From assembly GCF_001025215.1 (NCBI RefSeq), contig NZ_AP012330.1, forward strand, positions 2,046,001 through 2,110,000: 64,000 nucleotides of DNA. Direction: 5' to 3'. The stretch is from Bifidobacterium pseudocatenulatum DSM 20438 = JCM 1200 = LMG 10505 (GTDB taxonomy: Bacteria > Actinomycetota > Actinomycetes > Actinomycetales > Bifidobacteriaceae). The position numbers were made by a program, and so were the translations under genes. Numbering within the stretch: position 1 is the first letter of the stretch; each line of letters begins with the position of its first letter. The notes beneath the pieces were generated by a model. It worked only from the letters and a program-made list of their open reading frames with translations. It had not been told where the DNA came from and ran no database searches. This document shows positions 35,004 through 44,144 of the stretch, piece by piece.

Positions 35004-35095
35004 AGAGGAGTCTCGTTTGTCGCACGATTGCTTCATCTCGTGAAACGCTTGGAGGAAATATGGCGAGATGGGAGCATGTGTGCTAAATTAATTAG

Positions 35096-35107
35096 TAAAC
35101 GTGTTTA
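35096..35107. promoter_or_regulatory. operator TAAACGTGTTTA before LacI gene
   Basis: A near-perfect palindrome (TAAAC-GT-GTTTA) 29 bp before the LacI start codon, positioned for autoregulation. It resembles the lac operators at 48851 and 49044, which have a 3-bp centre. Confidence 0.6.
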
Positions 35108-35135
35108 GCCAACGATGGCTTTGAGGAGGATTCAC

Positions 35136-36152
35136 ATGGCCACTATCAGAGAGATAGCGAAACGGGTAGGTTTCTCCCAAGCCACTGTTTCCAGGGTTTT
35201 GAAGGACGATCCCACTTTTTCGGTGAAGGATTCCACCCGCGAGAAGATTCTAAACGCCAGTCTGGAAATGGGATACAAGAACGTACCGCAATACCAGCGC
35301 ATCACCATTCCGCAGGATGTTGCGATTCTCGACAATGTCGTACCCGACAAGGGCTTGCAGGACGCGTATTTCGACGAGCTGCGCGAAGTGCTCGTCAAGC
35401 ATGCCGAAGAGCAGCGCATGAACGTGACCATGCACGAGGACGTGGATTCGCTGATCGCCGATGCCGATAAATACGCGGGATTTATTTCGATCGGCCCGTC
35501 CCCACTAGATCACAAGACGCTTCACCGCTTGCATAAGAAGCTTCCCCACGGCGTATTCATCGACATCAATCCTGCGCCGACATTGTTCGATTCGGTACAG
35601 CCGGATTTGGAACAAACCATATTGGATGCGATCGACGCGCTTATGGGGTCGGGTTGCTCTCGGATCGGCTTCATTGGCGGCTTGGGCAACATTATGGGCA
35701 AGCATGAATATCCGGAAGATATTCGTACGTTCGCATTCCGCAATTGGGCGTTGCGCTTGGGATTGGATGCGCAAGGATTGGTGTATGCGGACGGCCCGTT
35801 CACTGTGGAAAACGGCCGTTTGCAGGGGCGTCAGTTGGTGCAGGATCATGCGGACGATCTGCCCGACGCAGTGATCATCGCAGCCGATCCGTTGGCGGCT
35901 GGCGTACTGCAGGCATTTGCCACCGAAAATGTGATGGTGCCGCGAGATATCAAAGTAATCAGCATCAACAATCAGGAGATCGCAAAATACACGTCTCCCG
36001 CATTGTCGTCGTACGACATTAGCCAGGACGAGCTTGCGAAAGCCGCGGTGCTTATGCTTGCCGAAGCGCTGACCGCCGACCGCAAAATCAGCCAGCATAT
36101 GCGGATCTCCACCAGTCTCGTCGCACGCGACAGCTTCACCCCGCAAGACTAA
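35136..36152 (+). CDS. LacI-family transcriptional regulator (GalR-like)
   Basis: Repressor of 338 aa. The helix-turn-helix is ATIREIAKRVGFSQATVSRV at residues 2-21, and the effector domain includes GCSRIGFIGGLGNIMGKHEY and VPRDIKVISINNQEIAKYTS. The type with a short N-terminal region and MGYKNVPQYQR linker resembles regulators of beta-galactoside genes. The ATG at 35136 has GAGGAGGATTCAC before it. It converges with nagA. Either the amino-sugar block or the lac pair at 48 kb could be its target; operator similarity favours lac, position favours nag. Confidence 0.9.
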   Translation: MATIREIAKRVGFSQATVSRVLKDDPTFSVKDSTREKILNASLEMGYKNVPQYQRITIPQDVAILDNVVPDKGLQDAYFDELREVLVKHAEEQRMNVTMHEDVDSLIADADKYAGFISIGPSPLDHKTLHRLHKKLPHGVFIDINPAPTLFDSVQPDLEQTILDAIDALMGSGCSRIGFIGGLGNIMGKHEYPEDIRTFAFRNWALRLGLDAQGLVYADGPFTVENGRLQGRQLVQDHADDLPDAVIIAADPLAAGVLQAFATENVMVPRDIKVISINNQEIAKYTSPALSSYDISQDELAKAAVLMLAEALTADRKISQHMRISTSLVARDSFTPQD

Positions 36153-36176
36153 ATATAAAAACTTGAGATACGGCAA

Positions 36177-36205
36177 GGGCCGGCATCCTGTTGCGGAGCC
36201 GGCCC
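36177..36205. terminator. bidirectional terminator LacI / nagA
   Basis: GGGCCGGC pairs with GCCGGCCC across 13 nt between convergent genes. A duplicated GCTTCAGTAATCTC follows at 36216-36244 next to the nagA stop. Confidence 0.75.
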
Positions 36206-36245
36206 TGCAATTGTGCTTCAGTAATCTCGCTTCAGTAATCTCGCT

Positions 36246-37610
36246 TTAGCGGAGAGGGCGAGCGTCACACCAAACGTGGGTGACGGACCAGGTGGCGGGA
36301 TCGAGCAGAAGCACGTCGGCAGCGTAGCCGGGAGCAAGCAGACCGAGAGGTTGCCTGGTGACCGGGTTCGCGCGGTCGAAACCGAATGCTTTGGCCGGAG
36401 TCAACGTGGCGGCCTCCACCGCGTCGGCGGGCGTGAATCCCAATTCGAGCACCGCACGCTGAACAGCCTTTTCCAACGTCAGCGTGGAACCGGCAATCGC
36501 ACCATTCGACACGAGCCGAGCGTGACCATCGATCACATCCACATCCAACGCGCCCAGCAGATAATGACCGTCCGGGCAATCGGTGGCAGCCATGGCATCG
36601 GTCACGAATGCCGTGCGATGCGGTGCGAAACCAAATCCCAAACGCACCATCGGATTCTGCACATGAAAACCATCATTGATCAACTCGATAGTGACGCGTG
36701 GATCCTCAACAGCAGCCGGAATTGGACCAGGCTCGCGATGATGCAAGCCATTCATCGCATTGAACATGTGCGTCATAATGCCCGCGCCCGCGTCGAAACC
36801 CTTGTGAGCGGTCGCATAATCGGCATCGCAATGTCCTACCGCAGGAACCACTCCTGCCGCCACGAAACGACGAATCGCATCAATGCCGTGCGGCAATTCG
36901 GGGGCGATGGTGATCTGACGCAGACAGCCGCCCGCCGCTTGCAAAAGCCGATCAACATACTCGGGAAGCGGATCCTTCAAACATTCCGGATCATGCGCAC
37001 CCTTGCGAGACAACGCGAGGAACGGTCCTTCCAGATGCGCGCCGAGAATGTCAGGGCGGGCGCTCATCATGCCGTGCACGGTTTCGAGATTGGCGCACAT
37101 CACGTCAAGCGGATTGGTGATCAAACTGAGCACTTGGCGGGTGGTGCCGTGCATCATATGACCTGCGCGAGCCGTGCGTATGCCTTGCACGCCATCATCG
37201 AAGGAGCTCCCCCACGAACCGTGCGCATGAATGTCGACGTAACCGGGAGTCATCATGCAGCCTGCAGCGTCGGTTACGGAACCGGTCGAACCGGTCATGG
37301 AATTTCCGAAACCAGCCGAACTGACCGAACCGGAATCAGCATCGGCACCAACTGCAGCATCCGCATCCAAACCGACGCTTGCGCAAGCCGCAGCAAAATC
37401 ATCGTCCCGATTACCAGTCGCAATAATCGCACTACCATCGGAAACTATCCAATAATGTTCCGCAACACCTCGCGCATCGACTTTGCGCGCATTGTGAATC
37501 GCAAACGGGCGGGCCGACTGCGCCAACGCAATGTCCACCTCATTCGCAAAACGCTCCCGAGACTGTTCCATCTTCATACCTTCCGACTCACTTCCAGCCA
37601 TATTCCTCAA
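36246..37610 (-). CDS. nagA: N-acetylglucosamine-6-phosphate deacetylase
   Basis: Converts GlcNAc 6-phosphate to glucosamine 6-phosphate and acetate; cytoplasmic amidohydrolase. The HxH metal motif is GYVDIHAHGSW (near residue 128), the Glu ligand is in GAHLEGPFL, further His ligands are in AVGHCDADY and FNAMNGLHHREPG, and the catalytic Asp is in FVTDAMAATD. Length is 454 aa, some 60-70 more than usual. The excess is mostly a Gly/Ala/Ser/Asp-rich insertion at about 73-120, between the small beta-domain and the barrel. Several Met codons near the start are possible; a site at 37565 (MEQ) has GGAAGG at good spacing. The five-unit repeat array lies immediately upstream, between nagB and nagA. 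Confidence 0.92.
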   Translation of the reverse strand: MRNMAGSESEGMKMEQSRERFANEVDIALAQSARPFAIHNARKVDARGVAEHYWIVSDGSAIIATGNRDDDFAAACASVGLDADAAVGADADSGSVSSAGFGNSMTGSTGSVTDAAGCMMTPGYVDIHAHGSWGSSFDDGVQGIRTARAGHMMHGTTRQVLSLITNPLDVMCANLETVHGMMSARPDILGAHLEGPFLALSRKGAHDPECLKDPLPEYVDRLLQAAGGCLRQITIAPELPHGIDAIRRFVAAGVVPAVGHCDADYATAHKGFDAGAGIMTHMFNAMNGLHHREPGPIPAAVEDPRVTIELINDGFHVQNPMVRLGFGFAPHRTAFVTDAMAATDCPDGHYLLGALDVDVIDGHARLVSNGAIAGSTLTLEKAVQRAVLELGFTPADAVEAATLTPAKAFGFDRANPVTRQPLGLLAPGYAADVLLLDPATWSVTHVWCDARPLR

Positions 37611-37612
37611 TT

Positions 37613-37870
37613 AGCATCCAATTCTTCCAGTCAGTGGAAGAATCACCCCGCCGACAAGCCCATCAGCGTCCAAAAACCTCCAGCCGGTGGAGAAATCCTC
37701 CCGCTAACAGCCACCTCAGAGTCCCAATTCCTCCAGTCACTGGAAGAATCCGGACGGCGAAATACCCTCGTACTGTCCAAAAACTTCCAGTGAGTGGAAG
37801 AATCATCCCGATGACAGGCCGAAAAGCGTCCAGAATGTTCCAGCGAATGGAAGAATCCGGACGCTAGCGG
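37613..37870. repeat. five-unit 53-bp palindromic repeat array A
   Basis: Five imperfect units, each centred on TTCCAGTNACTGGAA-like palindromes whose CCAG starts at 37627, 37680, 37733, 37787 and 37840 (spacing 53, 53, 54, 53). Units share GTCCAAAAAC before and GGAAGAATC(C) plus CCCGCTRACAG after the palindrome. It lies between nagB and nagA, both read from the minus strand. It is the same element as at 46890 and 60003. Confidence 0.92.
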
Positions 37871-37891
37871 ACACCGACTGCAGAGCAGCAA

Positions 37892-38704
37892 TCAGATGTG
37901 CTGCCAGGCGGGCTTGTGGGCGTAGGCGTAACGGTAGTAGTCCTTGTGACGCAGGCGGCTCGCAGCCTCCTCGTCCACAATGATGGTGGCGTGCGGATGC
38001 ATTTGCAGCGCGGATGCCGGGCAGAACGCACTCACACCGCCCTCCACCGTTTCGGCCACAGCCTCGGCCTTGCCCGATCCGAAGGCAAGCAGCACCAAAT
38101 GACGGGCTTTGAGAATTGTGCCGATACCCTGCGTGATGCAATGCGTAGGCACCTTGTCGATGTCATCGTCAAAGAATCGGGCGTTGTCAATGCGCGTCTG
38201 CTCAACCAACGTTTTGACGCGTGTGCCGGAAGCAAGCGACGATCCCGGCTCATTGAAGCCCACATGCCCATCCGTGCCAATGCCCAGAATCTGCACATCT
38301 ATGCCACCGACCTCTTCGATTGCCTTATCGTAGGCAGGGCCGGCAGCCTCAATGCGTTCGCCGTCGCTCAGCGGCGCCCCGTCAAGCACGTCACCAGGCA
38401 CGTGCACCAAATCAGGGTTCAGTCCAAGCGGTTCCACAACAGTGCGGTGAATGGTGGAATGATATGACTGCGGGTGATCAAGCGGCAATCCCAAATATTC
38501 GTCCAATGCGAAACCACGCACCTGCGATACGTCAATATGCTCGCCGTGCACAATGCGTGCGAGCGACTGGTATGCTGCAAGCGGACTGGATCCGGTTGCC
38601 AGACCCAATACCGCATTCGGCTTGGTTTTGATGAGATCGGCAACTGAACGGCCGTAAATATCGCCCGCTTCGCGCTCGTTTTTCACGATGATGACTTCGG
38701 TCAT
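37892..38704 (-). CDS. nagB: glucosamine-6-phosphate deaminase
   Basis: Isomerising deaminase converting glucosamine 6-phosphate to fructose 6-phosphate and ammonium, 270 aa. Motifs in order: phosphate-binding GLATGSSPLAAYQSL near residue 34, FALDEYLGL with catalytic Asp near 68, and GIGTDGHVGFNEPGSSL near 140 with the catalytic His. The length is normal for NagB. It lies between the GH20 gene (70-nt gap) and nagA. The 281-nt nagB-nagA gap contains array A. Confidence 0.95.
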   Translation of the reverse strand: MTEVIIVKNEREAGDIYGRSVADLIKTKPNAVLGLATGSSPLAAYQSLARIVHGEHIDVSQVRGFALDEYLGLPLDHPQSYHSTIHRTVVEPLGLNPDLVHVPGDVLDGAPLSDGERIEAAGPAYDKAIEEVGGIDVQILGIGTDGHVGFNEPGSSLASGTRVKTLVEQTRIDNARFFDDDIDKVPTHCITQGIGTILKARHLVLLAFGSGKAEAVAETVEGGVSAFCPASALQMHPHATIIVDEEAASRLRHKDYYRYAYAHKPAWQHI

Positions 38705-38774
38705 GATGTTCCTTTCATTGGCATTGGATTGACGTTTTTCGTTTTGCTGATTTCTTGAGGATTTGTTTGATGAT

Positions 38775-40817
38775 TTATCTGCTGATTCGTCGAAGCTCGT
38801 CGGCTGCTTTCCACACGGTTTCCTGAATGCGATGCAGTTCCGACGGTTGGCTTGTCACGTTCCATTCCTTCGCATAGGCCTCGCACCAGCATTCGAGCTC
38901 GCGTGCCAGCGCACGATAATCGGAAGGCCGCCAATCGCCAGCGTCATGCGCATCACGCACGTCATGCGCTTCGGCGAGCGCGAATCCCACTCGATTGAGC
39001 AGCAGCTGCCCTTCCATGGCGATACGTACGGCAGCTGCAATGCCCGGCTTTCCTATATGCGCCATAATCGGCGCAATTTCAACCATGCATTGCTGCAGCT
39101 TACGATTGGCTTGCGGAATTCGTTCGATTGTCGTTGCCATATTGCGCATCATGCGATCGCGCGCCTCACGCAAAGTCAATGCGTTTCCCGGATTGGCAAG
39201 ACGATCGGTCAAGCATGGGATAGTTTGCGCAACATCGGTATTGCAGTTTCCCGTGCCGTCATCCAATTCGAGATATTCCACAAGCTCACGCCAAGTGAAT
39301 ACGGCTTGCGCGGAAGCGTTACGAAGCAATGTGACGAAACGAGCGCTGCAATCGCCATATTCGACGCGCGAAATACGCTCAAGCAAGTCGTTTTCAGCAC
39401 TATCTCCAGCACTGTTTTCAGCGGTATTTCCGTCAGTCTTTCCAGCACTATCTTCTGCGGGATTCCACGCATAGTGCGCACCGAATATCATGCCGGGAAC
39501 CGCCATGCGCGGATCGTTGATATGCCCAAAATCGCCCCAATCGGTGACGAGCATGCCTTCCGCACCGCAGTCGATGCCGTAGCGCGCGATGCGTGAAATG
39601 TTGTTCCACGCATCGTCGATGCGCGGCAGCAGCGCATTCCACCCCCATACGGCCGGGCATACGATTTGTTTGGCTCCGGCTTGCGCCATGAGTTGGATTT
39701 TTTCGTCGGTCGCTTCCGGTTCGTACTGCCAGTTCAGCAGTGTGACATTGTTCGGCAGGGTTTCGAGGATTTCCGGCATTTCGACGGCGATATCTCCCCA
39801 GAACATGGGTTCGCGGCCCTGCTTAGACAGGTGTTCGCAGAGTTTGCCCACGTATGTTGCGTACAGCGCTGCGACGCCCACGCGTTGCGCTTCCTGCTTC
39901 GACTTGCCTTTGCCGAGGTCGAAGGTTTCGTCGGCGCAGATGTTGAATCGCTTCGAACGGAAAAGTTGCAGATACGAGTCGACCAGTTGCGCAGAGAATG
40001 CGAAGGCTCGATCGTCGGCGACGTTGAGTGTGTGGTGCCTCATGCGTTCGATGAAGCTGAACGGCCGGTCTGCGTCTTCGGGGAATTCGCCGAGTTCGCG
40101 CAGTTCCTGCGTGCGCATGGCCACATATTGGTGTCCGAATGTGGAGACTGACGGCACGAGTTCGATGCCAAGGTTCGCGCAGTATTGGTCGAATTCGAGT
40201 GTGTCTGCCGGCGTGAGCGGGCTTGATCCGCGCCATGTTTCGCTCATACCGTCGAATGCGAACGTATGCTCGATGTACAGCTGCAGTTGGTTGTATTTGT
40301 AGAGGCAGAGTTTGTCTGCCCACTGTTTGAGCCATGCGAGCGTTGGCACTCGGCCGCGCGTCGCGTCCAAATAATATCCCCTGATTTGGCATGCGGGGGC
40401 ATCTGCAATCTGCAGTTCCGGCAGTACGCCACCGTTTTGCCGTATGAGTTGGCGCAGTGTCTGCACGCCGTTGCGCACGCCCTCGAAATCGCAACCGGTA
40501 ATCGTAATGCCGTCAGTGTTGATAGTCAGCGTGTATGCGCCGGCGGTACCGCCATCCTGCGAATCGAAATCCCACGAATCCGCAATACGCAATCTGATGA
40601 AACCCGACCACATATCGCCCGTCGCAATATCCCAATCAGTGCCTGTCGCGGAACGTATGTCGGCAACAAGCTGATGCGCAAGCAGGAAATCGCCATCGCC
40701 AATCGCAATGGATTCGTTCACGCGCCCCGCATAGGGCAACAGCACCGTGCCTTCGCCGACCGTCATGCTGTTCGGTTCGGGAATGATCGCCCATTTGCGG
40801 GTGTTCTCGCTTGCCAT
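38775..40817 (-). CDS. beta-N-acetylhexosaminidase, GH20
   Basis: Intracellular exo-beta-hexosaminidase, 680 aa from the chosen start, releasing GlcNAc (or GalNAc) from imported oligosaccharides. The catalytic Asp-Glu pair is in NICADETFDLG (near residue 296). The preceding barrel strands CQIRGYYLDATRGRVPT and YNQLQLYIEHTF are typical. An N-terminal GH20b-like domain occupies about 1-125. A repetitive Asn/Ser/Ala/Gly/Asp-rich insertion at about 449-480 (DSAGKTDGNTAENSAGDSAE) interrupts the barrel C-terminal side. GAAAGGCGAATCG supports the ATG at 40817; a GTG at 40940, only 4 nt after the ROK gene, is an alternative without a ribosome site. Confidence 0.88.
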   Translation of the reverse strand: MASENTRKWAIIPEPNSMTVGEGTVLLPYAGRVNESIAIGDGDFLLAHQLVADIRSATGTDWDIATGDMWSGFIRLRIADSWDFDSQDGGTAGAYTLTINTDGITITGCDFEGVRNGVQTLRQLIRQNGGVLPELQIADAPACQIRGYYLDATRGRVPTLAWLKQWADKLCLYKYNQLQLYIEHTFAFDGMSETWRGSSPLTPADTLEFDQYCANLGIELVPSVSTFGHQYVAMRTQELRELGEFPEDADRPFSFIERMRHHTLNVADDRAFAFSAQLVDSYLQLFRSKRFNICADETFDLGKGKSKQEAQRVGVAALYATYVGKLCEHLSKQGREPMFWGDIAVEMPEILETLPNNVTLLNWQYEPEATDEKIQLMAQAGAKQIVCPAVWGWNALLPRIDDAWNNISRIARYGIDCGAEGMLVTDWGDFGHINDPRMAVPGMIFGAHYAWNPAEDSAGKTDGNTAENSAGDSAENDLLERISRVEYGDCSARFVTLLRNASAQAVFTWRELVEYLELDDGTGNCNTDVAQTIPCLTDRLANPGNALTLREARDRMMRNMATTIERIPQANRKLQQCMVEIAPIMAHIGKPGIAAAVRIAMEGQLLLNRVGFALAEAHDVRDAHDAGDWRPSDYRALARELECWCEAYAKEWNVTSQPSELHRIQETVWKAADELRRISR

Positions 40818-40944
40818 CGATTCGCCTTTCGATTGTCGATTATCGATTTCAATTCTCGATTGTGATTCTCGGATTGCCGGGATTGCCGGATCTGGATTTC
40901 CGGAATTGTTGCGCTTGTTCCAGTCTGCCTGAAGTATCACGCAT

Positions 40945-41877
40945 TCACGATTGCGGTTGCGCTCGTTTTGCCGCGAGCGCCGCGCCGATTGCGCCGATTG
41001 GTTGGTCCATGGCTGCGATTCTGATGTTCGATGCGATGTCGAGTGTGGTCAGGAATCGGCATCCTTCGGCTCTGCGGCTCAGTTCGGCTTGGATGACTTC
41101 GATGAGTGCGTCACCGGTTTTCGCCATGCCTCCGCCAATGATGATGCGTTGCGGATCGTAGGCTTGCGCGACGATTTGGATGGTGTCGCCCATGGCGTGG
41201 GCCACCATGGCGAGCACGTCGTTGGCATGCCCGTCTCCTTGCCGCGCTTTGCGGATGAGATCAGGCATGGGCGGGTTTGCGGAGGGCCAAAGTTTTGCCA
41301 CGGCCCCGCCGGATGCCACGGTTTCCAAGCATCCACGCTGCCCGCATGGGCATTCGAATCCGTTGGGGTCGATGGGTAGGTGCCCGATTTCGCCGATGGA
41401 TCCGCTGTACCCGTGTTCGGCTTGCCCGCCGCGCACGAGTCCTGCGGCCAGTCCCGTGCCGAAGTTGAGGAATACGACGGTTGCGTTGCCGTCGACTTGT
41501 TCCACGAATTCCGCGGCTCCGACCGCAGCCGCGTTCACATCGTTTTCCACGTGCACCGGAGCGTGCATGATTGCGCTGACGCGTTCGCCAAGTTCCAACG
41601 TTTCAATATCAAGATTGACGACGTTGCTCACTTGCCCGGTCGCGCAGTTCACCTGCCCTGGAATGCCAATGCCGATGGGCAGCGCTTCGTTGGACAGTAT
41701 GCGGGCGACGCGCACGATGTCGGTTACGACATTGCTTTCACCGGAGTGCGATGGCATACGGCAGACGTCGATGACGCGGTCTGTTGCGTCGAGCAGCACG
41801 CCTTCGATTTTCGTTCCGCCGATGTCGATGCCGACGCATCCTTGCGAACGGCCGTTATGGTGCAGTCTTGCGTTCAT
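40945..41877 (-). CDS. ROK-family sugar kinase, probably N-acetylglucosamine kinase
   Basis: Cytoplasmic sugar kinase of 310 aa. The N-terminal phosphate-binding motif is GIDIGGTKIEGVLLD, the sugar/active-site segment HVENDVNAAAVG contains the catalytic Asp, and the zinc motif is GFECPCGQRGCLE with GEIGHLPID upstream. No HTH is present, so it is an enzyme rather than a regulator. It heads the ROK-GH20-nagB-nagA series; phosphorylating GlcNAc would feed NagA. Specificity for GlcNAc rather than glucose or ManNAc is inferred from context. Confidence 0.88.
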   Translation of the reverse strand: MNARLHHNGRSQGCVGIDIGGTKIEGVLLDATDRVIDVCRMPSHSGESNVVTDIVRVARILSNEALPIGIGIPGQVNCATGQVSNVVNLDIETLELGERVSAIMHAPVHVENDVNAAAVGAAEFVEQVDGNATVVFLNFGTGLAAGLVRGGQAEHGYSGSIGEIGHLPIDPNGFECPCGQRGCLETVASGGAVAKLWPSANPPMPDLIRKARQGDGHANDVLAMVAHAMGDTIQIVAQAYDPQRIIIGGGMAKTGDALIEVIQAELSRRAEGCRFLTTLDIASNIRIAAMDQPIGAIGAALAAKRAQPQS

Positions 41878-41928
41878 TGCATGTACCTGCCTGAAATAGT
41901 GGGGCCCGGATTACGGTTGTTCTGTTGA

Positions 41929-41972
41929 TCCAACTCCATGCGTGGCGTTTGCATGCCACGCATGGAGTTGGA
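41929..41972 (-). terminator. terminator of the amino-sugar ABC operon
   Basis: An 18-bp perfect stem TCCAACTCCATGCGTGGC with an 8-nt loop. It separates the ABC operon from the ROK-GH20-nagBA genes. Confidence 0.85.
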
Positions 41973-41982
41973 TGGATGCCCG

Positions 41983-42942
41983 TCAACCCTTGACCGCGCC
42001 TGCCGCAAGACCGGCCTGCCAGTAGCGCTGCAAGCCGAGGAAGAGCACGATCACCGGCAGTACGCCGAGCAGTGCGCCCATCATCAGCGATCCACGATCG
42101 TTGAAGGTTGCGAGCGATACCATGCCATACAGGCCGAGCGTGACCGGCTTGAGGGTGTCGGAGGAAACCATCATCAACGGCAGCAGGAAGTTGTTCCACG
42201 TTCCTACGAAGAGGAACAGGAAGATGGTCACCATGGCTGGGGCGAGCAGTCGGAGCACGATGGTGAAGAAGATTCTCGCTTCACCGGCGCCGTCGATGCG
42301 GGCCGCTTCCAGCAGTTCGTTCGGTACGGAGGTTTGCGCGTACACGCGTCCGAGGAAGAAGCCGAATGGCGAAACGCAGCACGGGATGATGATCGCCAGC
42401 ATGGTGTTGGTCAGGTGCAGTGCGTGGAAGATGGAGTACTGCGGAATGGTGAGCAGTGCGACCGGCATCAGCATGCATCCCATGACCACGCCGATGGCGA
42501 TGGCCTTGCCACGGAAGTTGAATTTTGCGGTGGCATAGCCTGCCATCACCGAAATGATGGTGCCGATCAGTGCGGAAACCCCGGAGTAGATCAGGGAATT
42601 CAACACCCAACGCCAGAATTGGCCACGGGTCCACCCCATAAGCTTCGAATAGTTGGTTGCGATGGCGTCGGGAATCTGGTCAAGTCCGACGGCGAACCAC
42701 AATCCGTTGCTGCTGGTCAGCTGCGATGGTGTTTTGGTGGATGCGATGATGGCCCAATAGATTGGGAAGAGGAAGTAGATCAGCGCTACGACGAGCACGA
42801 TCACGGTAATGGTTTTGGTGATCGGCGATGGGCGCATGGAGCGCGGCAGATCGTGTTCGGCCGCTTCGCGTTGCTTTTCCATCATGCGTTCCGCTTTTCT
42901 GCGGGCGCGTTCGTCTTTTCTTGCTGCGACTGCATTGCTCAT
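41983..42942 (-). CDS. sugar ABC transporter permease (MalG type), amino-sugar locus
   Basis: 319 aa, six membrane helices after a charged N-terminus. The EAA loop is LEAARIDGAGEARIFFTIVLR. Its start overlaps the stop of the MalF-type gene by 4 bp, so they are coupled. It forms one importer with the next two genes upstream; no ATPase is encoded nearby. The likely cargo is GlcNAc-containing oligosaccharides, from context. Confidence 0.93.
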   Translation of the reverse strand: MSNAVAARKDERARRKAERMMEKQREAAEHDLPRSMRPSPITKTITVIVLVVALIYFLFPIYWAIIASTKTPSQLTSSNGLWFAVGLDQIPDAIATNYSKLMGWTRGQFWRWVLNSLIYSGVSALIGTIISVMAGYATAKFNFRGKAIAIGVVMGCMLMPVALLTIPQYSIFHALHLTNTMLAIIIPCCVSPFGFFLGRVYAQTSVPNELLEAARIDGAGEARIFFTIVLRLLAPAMVTIFLFLFVGTWNNFLLPLMMVSSDTLKPVTLGLYGMVSLATFNDRGSLMMGALLGVLPVIVLFLGLQRYWQAGLAAGAVKG

Positions 42943-43883
42943 TGTTCGTTCGCCTTCCTCTCGACCAGTGCGTAGATCATGGCGAGAACGCCTGCGATCA
43001 GTGCCATGACGATGGCGACCGCCGATGCGGGTCCGTCACCGCCCGGAGTCAGCGTGCCTTGGGAAGTGTTCATGGCCATCATCATTGGCGTATAGGTTTT
43101 GGAGATGCCCGGATCGGCGGTCTGCATGATCTGCGGTTCGTTGAATAGCTGGATTGTGCCGACGATGGACAGCAACATGGACAGCAGCGCCGCGGAACGC
43201 ACGTTCGGCAGTTTGATGCGCATGGAGATCTGCCATCCACTTGCGCCATCAATGCGTGCGGCTTCGTACAGTTCGTGCGGAATCGCCTGCAGTGCGGCCA
43301 AGAAAATCAGCATGTTGTAGCCGGTGAACGTCCATGTGGTGATGTTTGCCATGGAAGCGAGCACAACGTTCTTGCTGAAGAAATCAACGTTTATTCCGAT
43401 GGCCGCAAGACCTTTGACGATCGGCGAAATCTGACCGTTATACAGGTACACCCAAATGATGGATGCGACCACACCTGGAATGGCGTACGGCAGGAAGTAG
43501 CCGAGACGGAAACCCGTGATGTGCTTGACCACGAACGAATCGATGACCATCGCCAAAGCCAACGCGATGATGATCATCAGCGGCACCTGAATGAGGGTGT
43601 AAATCAGCACCCTGCCCACACCGGACCAGAAATTGCCGGACGTAAGCACGTACTCGAAATTCTGGAATCCTACGAATTTATTCACCAATTCGCCGCCGCC
43701 GTACGCGCCGCCGCCCTCGGTGACCTGACGGAAGAAGCTGGAATAGATGGCATAGAAAATCGGGATGATGAATACAATGGCGAACAGTATGCCGAATGGC
43801 GCCATGAACGCCCATCCTGTTCGATTCTCGCGGCGTTGCGCATCAGTGCGCTTTGGTTTCGCCGCTTGCGTTGTTGCAGTCAT
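42939..43883 (-). CDS. sugar ABC transporter permease (MalF type), amino-sugar locus
   Basis: 314 aa from the chosen start, six helices, with the EAA loop YEAARIDGASGWQISMRIKLP. An ATG ten codons upstream is possible, but AGATAGGTACATC before 43883 favours the shorter form. A 230-nt gap with a strong hairpin separates it from the binding-protein gene. Confidence 0.92.
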   Translation of the reverse strand: MTATTQAAKPKRTDAQRRENRTGWAFMAPFGILFAIVFIIPIFYAIYSSFFRQVTEGGGAYGGGELVNKFVGFQNFEYVLTSGNFWSGVGRVLIYTLIQVPLMIIIALALAMVIDSFVVKHITGFRLGYFLPYAIPGVVASIIWVYLYNGQISPIVKGLAAIGINVDFFSKNVVLASMANITTWTFTGYNMLIFLAALQAIPHELYEAARIDGASGWQISMRIKLPNVRSAALLSMLLSIVGTIQLFNEPQIMQTADPGISKTYTPMMMAMNTSQGTLTPGGDGPASAVAIVMALIAGVLAMIYALVERKANEQ

Positions 43884-44054
43884 GATGTACCTATCTTTCG
43901 CATCGGATGCCATTCATCGTTGATGGCATCTTTCACAGTTCGAATCGCCGTATCCAAATCGTCATCACGGGAGAGGAGTGCCGGTTTCAGCCGCTCCGTC
44001 GAATCAGCTAGATCGATTCATAGGGAATATTCACAAGGAATATTTTCATAAGGA

Positions 44055-44092
44055 ACGGTGTGGAGCCGTGTGTTGCGTTGGCTCCACACCGT
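44055..44092 (-). terminator. intercistronic hairpin after the binding-protein gene
   Basis: ACGGTGTGGAGCC pairs perfectly with GGCTCCACACCGT (13 bp, 12-nt loop). It sits between the SBP and permease genes, where it would make SBP mRNA more abundant than permease mRNA. Confidence 0.75.
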
Positions 44093-44144
44093 CGTTGGAG
44101 GGGTTATGGAATCAGAGCGGGTGATCCCTGGTTCCATACGTCGA

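Noticed and set aside
37613..37870. Possible CRISPR array (palindromic repeats with spacers)
   Set aside because: Units are imperfect, the linkers resemble each other between arrays, each array has the same five units, and no cas genes are present.
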